A stretch of DNA of 9,945 nt, taken from positions 1 to 9,945 of the forward strand of contig DLXG01000074.1 in the NCBI GenBank assembly GCA_003448875.1. The letters are read 5' to 3'. Below the pieces are notes generated by a model, which saw only the letters and a list, made by a program, of their open reading frames with translations, was not told the DNA's origin and ran no database searches. The translations under genes and the position numbers were made by a program. Of this stretch, positions 1 to 7,200 are shown piece after piece. The DNA comes from Anaerolineaceae bacterium (GTDB lineage Bacteria > Chloroflexota > Anaerolineae > Anaerolineales > Anaerolineaceae). Position 1 is the first letter of the stretch. Each line of letters opens with the position of its first letter.

Positions 1-1
1 G

Positions 2-74
2 TGCCCCCAAGGGAATTCGAATCCCTGTTTGAGCCTTGAGAGGGCTCCGTCCTAGGCCGCTAGACGATGGGGGC
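2..74 (-). tRNA. tRNA-Glu (anticodon CUC)
   Basis: On the minus strand this 73-nt stretch folds into a full cloverleaf. The 7-bp acceptor stem GCCCCCA/TGGGGGC is perfect and the discriminator base is A. The D-arm contains GTCTAGCGGCCTAGGAC. The anticodon stem GAGCC/GGCTC closes the 7-nt loop CTCTCAA, giving anticodon CUC at positions 40-38, which reads GAG (Glu). The T-arm AGGGA/TCCCT closes TTCGAAT. The sequence resembles known bacterial tRNA-Glu closely in the D- and T-arms. The base after the discriminator (position 1) is C on this strand. It could begin an encoded CCA, but the window edge prevents a decision. Confidence 0.97.
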
Positions 75-89
75 GGTCAGAACGGCTAC

Positions 90-118
90 ATTCTATCACG
101 CCCCCGCCCACCTGTCAA
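90..118 (-). promoter_or_regulatory. Sigma-70-type promoter of the tRNA-Glu gene
   Basis: On the minus strand there is a perfect -35 hexamer TTGACA (118-113), a 17-nt spacer and a -10 hexamer TAGAAT (95-90, five of six consensus bases). Transcription would begin near 83, leaving about 9 nt of leader before the mature tRNA 5' end at 74. The spacing, hexamers and position agree with a stable-RNA promoter. The GC-rich stretch between -10 and +1 has no long GC discriminator that I can call with certainty. Confidence 0.8.
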
Positions 119-173
119 TTAATTTTTTCACTCTCGCTTGGTTCATTCATCACACCCGATACACCCCGCTTTT

Positions 174-205
174 TAGACCCTACTCCATAAAAATTGGTCT
201 ATACT
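174..205 (+). promoter_or_regulatory. Possible operator dyad with -10-like box upstream of the FHA-like gene
   Basis: TAGACC (174-179) and GGTCTA (196-201) form a perfect inverted repeat with a 16-nt centre. A -10-like TATACT (200-205) overlaps its right arm. No good -35 lies 16-18 nt upstream, so a regulated promoter is only a suggestion. This is the clearest structure in the 198-nt gap between the tRNA gene and the gene starting at 273. Confidence 0.25.
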
Positions 206-272
206 TAATCAATAAAGTCTGGAATCCAGCACAGAATGGGGAAATCACGGCTGTAAGAATGGCCCACTTGCC

Positions 273-1706
273 ATGATAAAAAACAGGCATAATCCACCCG
301 GTTCGCCCCCGATTCTCCGGCTATTGACTCGCAACCTCTACAGCCTGAACCAAGGCTGGCAGAGCAAAACGCGCTTGCAGCGCAGCGGGCTTTTTACTGG
401 GGCAGCCGCTCTATTTCTGCTGCTTTGCCTACCCCTCGCCGAACTGTTGTTGTCCCTCAACCCTTACGAGCCGGTCACGGTACACGTGGGCGCATTGCTG
501 GCCAGCCAGCCTGATTTTGAAAACCGTCTGGAAACCCTGGATGAATTCAAAGAGGCTATCCTGCCCCCCACCGCTCTCCAAACGGCTAACGACCTGATTC
601 TTCGGCACAGCAATGAAAACCCCGACTCTCCGAATACAGCCGGCAACGCAACCGCAGAAAGTCCGGTTGAGGATCCTCTGCAATTCATCACCACCGCCCG
701 CGCCATTCTCTCTTTGCAAAAAACATTAGACCAACCCACACCGGCACCTCAACTGGCGGCCTGGTTGGGTCATCTTCAACAAGAGGATGCCCTGCTCAGG
801 TTGCAGGCCGTCGAACAAATCTACCGCCAAACTCCGGCTCTGCTGAGCCGGTTGTACGAAATCCGCCGCGCCAATCTCACCCTCATGCGTCACCTCAATA
901 CGTTGAGCGGCAAGAGATGGCTTGACACCGCTGCCTCCATCTCCACACCGCCTTCGGCAGCAGAAAGCCATCTCAATCCTCTGCCGGCTGAATGGCAGGG
1001 TTTAAACCGTACCAGCCAGTCACTGGAGATTCAACTGGCCAATATCACCTATCTTCTCAATCAAATCCTGCGCGAGATCGAACCGGTTTACCGGCAGGAT
1101 CAGGTGTGGGGATTTTCCTTCTGGCTTAAAACCGCCGCCTGGATCCATCGCTATCAGACGGGGTTACTGGCTCTCTCGGCGGGAATGCTGGCGGTCTCCC
1201 TGCTGCTTCTCTTCGGCAAACCCCTGCCTCATAATTTGAGCCTGTCCCATCTCGTCAGCCGCCTGAACGTTCCCAGCCAGAGCGGTAGGGAACCCATTGA
1301 GCGGGGCAAAGCAGATCAGTCGTTTGCTGCCCAGAGCAACTGGCTGGTGAAAGGTCTGGCACGCCGCGCACCAGCCAGACCGTTACGCCTCGCACGGCGC
1401 GGCAGCATTCGGCGCCCGCATCTGCTCATTCCCGTCAGCGGCGAAAGCCTGCTCGAAAAACCCCTGCCGGGCGACGGCATTCTCCGCATTGGTAACGACC
1501 CCTCTTTTCCGGTTAAAATTCCGCTTTCGGGTGCAGAATACATCGAGTTATGGATTCGCAAGGCCCGCAAAGGTTACTTTCTGGAGGTCATGTTCAGCGA
1601 CACGGCCGTGCTGGTCAATCAACAACCGGTACTATCGGCGCGCACGCTCAATGACGGAGACTCAATCCAGATTCACGATACCGTCCTGATTTTTCGGGAG
1701 CGCTGA
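273..1706 (+). CDS. Unrecognised two-helix membrane protein with C-terminal degenerate FHA-like domain
   Basis: I do not recognise this 477-aa protein as a named family. A short basic N-terminus precedes a hydrophobic segment at about residues 40-62. A soluble, largely helical region with several long Leu/Gln-rich helices runs to about 295. A second hydrophobic segment (about 296-315) is followed by an Arg-rich linker (about 360-382, rich in ARR/RR pairs). Residues 400-475 resemble an FHA beta-sandwich: LRIGNDPS near the start, LVNQQPVL in the middle and LNDGDSIQI near the end. The usual phosphothreonine-binding residues look lost: GR reads GN, and the Ser-x-x-His and Asn-Gly pairs are absent. 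The expected topology is helical domain outside and FHA-like domain in the cytoplasm, since basic segments flank the membrane on the inside. The ATG at 273 has no clear Shine-Dalgarno, so the start is moderately uncertain. Role unknown; a membrane scaffold or signalling partner is an inference. Confidence 0.8.
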   Translation: MIKNRHNPPGSPPILRLLTRNLYSLNQGWQSKTRLQRSGLFTGAAALFLLLCLPLAELLLSLNPYEPVTVHVGALLASQPDFENRLETLDEFKEAILPPTALQTANDLILRHSNENPDSPNTAGNATAESPVEDPLQFITTARAILSLQKTLDQPTPAPQLAAWLGHLQQEDALLRLQAVEQIYRQTPALLSRLYEIRRANLTLMRHLNTLSGKRWLDTAASISTPPSAAESHLNPLPAEWQGLNRTSQSLEIQLANITYLLNQILREIEPVYRQDQVWGFSFWLKTAAWIHRYQTGLLALSAGMLAVSLLLLFGKPLPHNLSLSHLVSRLNVPSQSGREPIERGKADQSFAAQSNWLVKGLARRAPARPLRLARRGSIRRPHLLIPVSGESLLEKPLPGDGILRIGNDPSFPVKIPLSGAEYIELWIRKARKGYFLEVMFSDTAVLVNQQPVLSARTLNDGDSIQIHDTVLIFRER

Positions 1707-1728
1707 ACGACACAGGTTATTTTCATCA

Positions 1729-1768
1729 CTAACACAATCAGCCTGAATTGGCTACAATAAGTTAGCCA
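1729..1768 (+). promoter_or_regulatory. Candidate promoter and dyad upstream of the ADP-forming ligase gene
   Basis: A -35-like CTAACA (1729-1734), an 18-nt spacer and a -10-like TACAAT (1753-1758) would start transcription near 1765. Overlapping the -10 is a perfect 6-bp inverted repeat, TGGCTA (1749-1754) and TAGCCA (1763-1768), with an 8-nt centre. It could be a repressor operator or a weak terminator hairpin for the preceding gene, but no T-tract follows. Both elements rest on short matches. Confidence 0.3.
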
Positions 1769-1789
1769 TTCCCGGTATCCAATATAATG

Positions 1790-1795
1790 AGGAGG
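1790..1795 (+). promoter_or_regulatory. Strong Shine-Dalgarno of the ADP-forming ligase gene
   Basis: AGGAGG sits 5 nt before the ATG at 1801. It is the best ribosome binding site in front of a gene in this window and fixes the start of the ligase gene. Confidence 0.85.
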
Positions 1796-1800
1796 ATCTC

Positions 1801-3891
1801 ATGCAGCACGGCCTGACACCCTTCTTCGCGCCGCGCGGCGTTGCCATTATCGGCGCATCGGCTACCCCCAATAAACTGAGTTACGGCATCCTTCGCAACA
1901 TGACTCTGTACGGCTTTCAGGGACAGATTGCGCCGGTCAACCCCAAAGCCGATCAAATCCTCGGCTTGACATGCTACCCTGACATCACCTCAGTACCCGA
2001 CCCGCTGGATCTGGCCGTGATCGTCCTGCCCGCCCCCGCAATTCCCGCTACATTGGAGGCCTGCGGCCAGCGCGGCATCCGGGCTGTGATTATTATTTCC
2101 GGCGGCTTTAAAGAAGTTGGTGAAGAAGGTGCAGCGCTGGAAAAACAGATTTTGGAGATCGCCGCCCGCTATCAAATGCGCCTGATCGGCCCGAACTGTG
2201 TCGGCACATTGGATCTGTATTCCGGTTTGAATACCACTTTCATTCAAGGCGTTCCGGAAAAGGGCGGCATTGGCTTTATCTCCCAGTCCGGAGCGGTTGG
2301 CGGCGGCGTGGTGGACTACATCCGCAACAAGTACATCGGCTTTGCCAATTTTGCCAGCCTCGGCAACGAAGCCGACATCACCGAAACGGACGTGATTGAA
2401 TACCTCCGTCAGGATGAACACACCCGCGTCATCGCTGTTTATGTGGAGATGATTCGTGACGGCCAGCGTTTCATACAGGTTGCCCGGCAAACAACCCCTC
2501 ATAAACCAATCGTGCTGCTGAAAGCCGGGCGCACCAGTGCCGGGGCGCGGGCGGTTTCTTCTCATACCGGCTCTCTGGCCGGTTCCCACGCTGCCTACCG
2601 CGCCGCTTTTCTACAAGCCGGTGTCATTGAGGCCGAAACCGTCACCGATTTATTCGATATCTCCATGGCGCTGGCCCATCAACCCCTGCCCCAAGGCAAC
2701 CGGGTTGCCATCATCACCAACGCCGGCGGGCCGGCCGCCCTCTTATCCGATAGTCTGGCTGAACACGGCCTGCAAATTGCCGACTTAGAAGAACAAACCC
2801 GCTCCGCCCTGCGCGGTCGGCTCAACCCTGCTGCTCAGGTTTCCAACCCCATTGATATGCTGGGCGGAGCCGAACCGCCGGAGTATGAATTTGCCCTGCA
2901 GCAGGCGCTGGCTGACCCCAACGTAGACGTTGCGGTGGTGATTCTGGTGCCGCAGGCACTGGTCAACCCGCTGGAAGTTGCTGAAAAGATTGTTCAGGTT
3001 GCCGCCGCTCATACAAAACCCGTCTTGACCTGTTTTATGGGCGAGTGGAGTGTCGAAAAAGCCCGCCAGCATCTGCACAGCCACGGCATCCCCATGTACG
3101 TTTTTCCAGAAATACCGGGGCGGGTGCTGGGCGCCATGCTGCAATATGCCCGCTGGTTGAATCAGCCGCCGTATGAAACCGTGCCATTGCACGGCATTGA
3201 CCGCAACGCCGCTGCCCAAATTCTGGCACAGGCGGCTGACCAAACCGCCCTCGGTGAGGCTCAAACCCGCCCATTGTTTGAAGCCTACGGCATCCCGCTG
3301 GTAGCCGGGGAGGCGGCTCACAGTCCGCAGCAAGCCGCCGAAGCCGCCCGCCGGCTCGGATTTCCGGTTGCGCTTAAAATCATCTCAGCGGATATCCTCC
3401 ATAAATCCGATGTCGGAGGTATTCGCCTGAACTTAAATGACCCTCAGTCAGTAGAGACAGCCTATCAGGATATGTTCAGCAGCATAGCCGCCCGTCTGCC
3501 GCAGGCCCGCCTTGAGGGTGTGCTGGTGGAACGCATGGCCGAAAAAGGGCAGGAAGTGATCATCGGTATGCGCCGCGACCCTAACTTTGGCCCGCTGATG
3601 ATGTTCGGTTTGGGCGGGATTTATGTGGAATTGTTCGGGGATGTATCCTTCCGGGTTGCTCCGCTCAGCCGCCGCGATGCGCTGGAAATGATTCAGCAAA
3701 CTCACGCCGGCAAACTGCTGAGCGGTTTCCGCGGAGCAGAACCCGGTGACCTGCAAGCGGTGGTGGATGTCATCCTGCGCCTCAGTCAGCTGGCACTGGA
3801 CTTCCCTCAAATTGCCGAAATGGAAATCAATCCGCTGCGCGTCTTCCCGCACGGCGTGCTTGCCTTAGACGGGCGCATCATCCTTTCCTGA
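1801..3891 (+). CDS. Acetate/acyl-CoA ligase (ADP-forming), fused alpha-beta type
   Basis: This cytoplasmic enzyme interconverts acyl-CoA + ADP + phosphate with acid + CoA + ATP, conserving energy at substrate level. Domains in order are a CoA-binding Rossmann domain (about 8-135, with VAIIGAS and LIGPNCVG), the succinyl-CoA-ligase-like halves (about 150-460, with GFISQSGAVGG and AIITNAGGPA) and a C-terminal ATP-grasp domain (about 475-696). His255 in SSHTGSLAG matches the phosphorylated histidine of the alpha part, and Glu216 in YVEMIRDG fits its partner acid. His534 in HKSDVGG matches the second, swinging-loop histidine of the beta part; EMEINPL (673-679) is the conserved ATP-grasp end. At 696 aa with no C-terminal GNAT domain, it is the fused enzyme rather than a Pat-type protein acetyltransferase. 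It appears to be its own transcription unit. Substrate (acetate, propionate, branched or aryl acids) cannot be read from sequence. Confidence 0.93.
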   Translation: MQHGLTPFFAPRGVAIIGASATPNKLSYGILRNMTLYGFQGQIAPVNPKADQILGLTCYPDITSVPDPLDLAVIVLPAPAIPATLEACGQRGIRAVIIISGGFKEVGEEGAALEKQILEIAARYQMRLIGPNCVGTLDLYSGLNTTFIQGVPEKGGIGFISQSGAVGGGVVDYIRNKYIGFANFASLGNEADITETDVIEYLRQDEHTRVIAVYVEMIRDGQRFIQVARQTTPHKPIVLLKAGRTSAGARAVSSHTGSLAGSHAAYRAAFLQAGVIEAETVTDLFDISMALAHQPLPQGNRVAIITNAGGPAALLSDSLAEHGLQIADLEEQTRSALRGRLNPAAQVSNPIDMLGGAEPPEYEFALQQALADPNVDVAVVILVPQALVNPLEVAEKIVQVAAAHTKPVLTCFMGEWSVEKARQHLHSHGIPMYVFPEIPGRVLGAMLQYARWLNQPPYETVPLHGIDRNAAAQILAQAADQTALGEAQTRPLFEAYGIPLVAGEAAHSPQQAAEAARRLGFPVALKIISADILHKSDVGGIRLNLNDPQSVETAYQDMFSSIAARLPQARLEGVLVERMAEKGQEVIIGMRRDPNFGPLMMFGLGGIYVELFGDVSFRVAPLSRRDALEMIQQTHAGKLLSGFRGAEPGDLQAVVDVILRLSQLALDFPQIAEMEINPLRVFPHGVLALDGRIILS

Positions 3892-3916
3892 TCCTTATGG
3901 AGAGGCCTGTCAAATG

Positions 3917-3948
3917 GGTTGAGCCGTCCACTAGCGGACGGCTCAACC
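3917..3948 (+). terminator. Strong hairpin after the ADP-forming ligase gene, probable terminator
   Basis: GGTTGAGCCGTCC (3917-3929) and its exact complement (3936-3948) form a perfect 13-bp stem around the 6-nt loop ACTAGC, 25 nt after the ligase stop codon. Only TT follows before C-rich sequence, so it is not a classic U-tract terminator. It could instead stabilise the 3' end of the mRNA or be a site for another factor. Confidence 0.6.
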
Positions 3949-4144
3949 TTCCAAACCCAACCCGCGGCTTCCCATTTCACCGCTTCACCCAGGAGGAGCA
4001 ATTGGTACATTAACCAACTACATTTTTATTTTATAGAAATACAACTTTTCAGAAAAGAAACCCCGCTCTTATGTATAAGGTTTTCATACGAACAGTTAGA
4101 TCAAAAACTTAAAACGATATTGCCGGTCATATAAACCTCTCCAA

Positions 4145-4180
4145 TTGACGGGCGTAATTCTGCCCGCAAACCGGTATAAT
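4145..4180 (+). promoter_or_regulatory. Candidate promoter with dyad upstream of the sensor kinase
   Basis: A perfect -10 hexamer TATAAT (4175-4180) lies 36 nt before the TTG start, which predicts a leader of about 30 nt. No good -35 occurs at 16-18 nt; a TTGACG (4145-4150) is 24 nt away, too far for ordinary sigma-70 use. The -35 zone is instead covered by an inverted repeat CGGGC (4149-4153) and GCCCG (4162-4166). This suggests a promoter that depends on a bound regulator, but that is inference. Confidence 0.4.
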
Positions 4181-4216
4181 CTCTGTGCAATTTGTAGGTA
4201 CTGAAAGCGTGTAAGT

Positions 4217-7200
4217 TTGAAATTAGGTCATTTATTTCATCGCGTCTTGATCCTGCTGGGATTCATTCTCCCGCTGGCAATGCCGGTCAGTGCCGCCCAC
4301 GCATCCACCGGCCAGATTCGCTTCGACCATCTGACGGTTGAAGACGGACTCTCCCAAAGCTCTGTCCGGGACATCGTTCAGGATCAGCAGGGCTTCATCT
4401 GGTTTGGCACGGAAGAGGGCCTGAACCGTTACGATGGCTTTGGCTTTGAAATTTTCAAACACGATCCTCAAAATCCAAACAGCCTGCAATCGAACGTTAT
4501 TTCCAGCCTTTATGTTGACCGCGCCGGCGACCTGTGGATAGGCACAACTAGCGGGGTGGATCGCTATCGCATTGCTGAAAATCAATTCGATCATTACCCG
4601 CTGGTTGAAATAGGTCAGGACGGATTATGGGGCAGTGTGATCGAAGCCATGCAGCAAGATGAAGATGGCATCTTGTGGGTGGCAACTCAGGGCGGCGGCT
4701 TGAACCGTTTAAACCCCTCCAATGGTGAGGTACTTCACTTCATGCCCGTGGAAAACGATCCAAAAAGCCTGCTCAGCCGGGATGTATATGATCTCGTCCC
4801 GGATGGGAGAGGTGGTTGGTGGCTGGCCACAGACGGCGGCTTGAGCCATTATGATGCGGGCAGCGGTTACTTCACCCATTACCGCTATAACCGCTTCAAT
4901 CCCAATTCTCTCAGCGATAACCGCTGCCGAGCCCTCTTCATGGACGATCAAGGCAACCTGTGGATCGGCACAGAGCGCGGCGGCCTGAACCGCCTGACTT
5001 CGGCAGCCGGTCGTTTCGAGCGCTATCAAAATAACCCGGATGACCCGGCTTCTTTGATTTCCAATCAGGTATTCGATATTCAGCAGGATGAGCATGGGGT
5101 TTTATGGGTAGCCACCCGCGAAGGGATCAGCCTCTTGCAGCCGGGCAGCACCCAATTCAGTCACCTGCGCAAAGACCGCAATGATCCGGCCAGTTTGAAC
5201 AACAACGTGGTTATCTCGCTTTTTCAAGATCGGGGCGGGGTCATGTGGGTCGGCACATTTGGCGGGGGTGTCAACCGGTTTGCGCCCTTCGCCAACAAAT
5301 TCCAGCGCTACACCCAGCGTCCGGGTGATCTTTCCAGCCTCAGCGACAGCACCGTTTTTGCCATCAGCCAGACCCCCGATGGGACTTTATGGATTGGGAC
5401 ACTTTCCGGCGGGCTCAACCGCCTGGAACGAGAAACCGGGCGGATGCGCTATTACTATCACCTGCCAAACAACCCGCAAAGTATTGCCAGCAACGACATC
5501 CGGGCTTTGTTTACCGATCATACCGGTACGCTCTGGATTGGCACAGCCAATGCCGGGCTGGATCGGTTTGATCCCGAAACGAATTCATTTAGCCACTTTC
5601 TTCTTGATCCGCAGAACCGCAATGAGGCATCGCAGTATGCCATCACAACCTTTTTTGAGGACTCCCAAAAGCGACTGTGGATAGGCACGCGCGGTTACGG
5701 TTTCCACCGCTTTGAAGCCGAGAGCCAGACTTTTGTGCATTATAGCCTGCCATCCGAGCACAGTTCCGCTCAACTGGTACGGGCAATCCGCGAGGACGAA
5801 AGCGGCCACCTGTGGCTGGCCACGTACGATGGCGTCTTTGTTTTTAATCCGCTGAACGAAAAATTCATCCGGCATTACCGCGCCGGGGAGAATCAGAACG
5901 GTTCGCTGTCTTCCAACACCGTGATGAGCATCTACATTCAAGATAACGATACCGTCTGGTTTGGCACATGGAGCGGCGGTTTGAACCGCCTGAATCGGCG
6001 TACCGATACCTTTACCGTCCTCAGTGAGAAAGACGGATTGGCCAACGATACGGTTTACGCCATCCTGCCCGATTCGCACGGGAACTTGTGGTTAAGCACC
6101 AACCGCGGTCTTTCGCGCTTTGACCCCGCCAGCGGCCGCTTCCGCAACTATGATGTCAGTGACGGCTTGACCAGCAACGAGTTCAACGCCGGCGCAGCCT
6201 TTGTTTCCCCTGAGGGCGAATTCTTCTTCGGCAGCGTCAATGGATTGATCAGTTTTTATCCGGATCAGGTGCGGGATAACCCTTTTCCACCCCCGGTCAT
6301 CATCCGTTCCTTTTCCCTCTACAATCAGGTTGAGCGCAAGAATCTGTCGGATGGCGAAAACATCTTACTGAGTTATCGGGATGCCTTCATCGGCTTTGAA
6401 TTTGCCGCCCTCGACTTTACTGCGCCCCATAAAAATCAATTTGCTTATAAACTGGAAGGTTTCGACAGCGATTGGAATTATCTGGGCAACCGCAATTTTA
6501 TTTCCTTCACGAACCTGAGAGGCGGAGACTACACCCTGCGAGTCAAAGCCGCCAACAATGACGGCATTTGGAATGAAGAAGGTATTGCTGTACACATCCG
6601 CGTAACTCCGCCCTTTTACACACGCGCTTGGTTTATTCTGCTCAGTGCGGCGGGGGTAATGGGGGTAGTCTTTGCAGGTTACCGCTGGCGCCTGCACCGT
6701 GTCGAAAGTCAGAAACGCGCTCTGGAACAGGTCGTGTTGGAACGCACCCACGAAATTGAACGCCGCCGGCAGGTTGCCGAAGGCCTGCGCGAAATCCTTG
6801 CCATCCTGAATACCAACCAATCCTTACAAGAAAGTCTGGATTACATCATCCATCAGGCACTTCAACTGGTGCACGCCCGCCATGCACTTATCTTTTACCA
6901 CCCGCCCGGTGAGTCGCCGCAGGAAATGGCGGGAGAACTGCCCCCCAATCTGCAAGCCTATGCGGCGCTGGTGGAACAAACCCTCAACGGACAGATCACC
7001 CTGATTGAGGACATTCACAAATACCGACAGGAACATCCCGAAAAAGCAATCTTTCCCGGTGATCAGGGGGCTTTACTGGCAATTCCGCTTTCGAGCGGGG
7101 ATCACGTGGATGGCGGGTTGATTTTGGCCTTTTCTCAGCCGGGCAGCCCGCCCGAAGAAGATTACAAAACCGCCCTGACGCTGGCCGATCAGGCAGCCCT

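Larger units (their letters stand above)
3892..4216. other. 325-bp intergenic region with AT-rich core
   Basis: No convincing gene lies here. It holds the hairpin at 3917-3948, a purine run AGGAGGAG (3991-3998) that looks like a ribosome binding site but opens only onto TTG GTA CAT TAA, a small dyad TTGGT/ACCAA (4002-4017), a clearly AT-rich block (about 4018-4135) and the candidate kinase promoter near 4145-4180. The AT-rich block stands out from the GC-rich genes on both sides. A reading frame across 3919-4134 starts with TTG inside the hairpin and shows no protein-like features. Confidence 0.7.

Noticed and set aside
67..276. 69-codon plus-strand frame starting inside the tRNA gene
   Set aside because: It overlaps the tRNA 5' end and its promoter on the other strand, has no Shine-Dalgarno and no protein-like pattern.
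1783..1788. Perfect TATAAT just before the ligase gene
   Set aside because: It abuts the Shine-Dalgarno at 1790-1795; transcription from it would start at or inside the ribosome binding site, so it is unlikely to be the promoter.
1990..2589. 199-codon minus-strand frame opposite the ligase gene
   Set aside because: The plus-strand frame encodes conserved ligase motifs across the whole stretch. The reverse frame shows no family motifs and is the usual shadow of GC-rich coding DNA.
3919..4134. 71-codon plus-strand frame in the intergenic region
   Set aside because: It starts with TTG inside the hairpin, has no Shine-Dalgarno, and crosses the AT-rich block without any recognisable domain.
4145..4180. 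TTGACG and TATAAT as a standard -35/-10 pair
   Set aside because: The spacer would be 24 nt, well outside the 16-18 nt range for ordinary sigma-70 promoters.
5975..5990. GGCGGTT-N2-AACCGCC inverted repeat
   Set aside because: It lies in the kinase gene and encodes the recurring GGLNRL turn of a propeller blade. Similar versions recur in other blades, so protein coding explains it.
4319..6256. Period of about 140 bp as a possible CRISPR or satellite array
   Set aside because: The copies are diverged in-frame coding repeats within one long gene, with no identical repeats or unique spacers.
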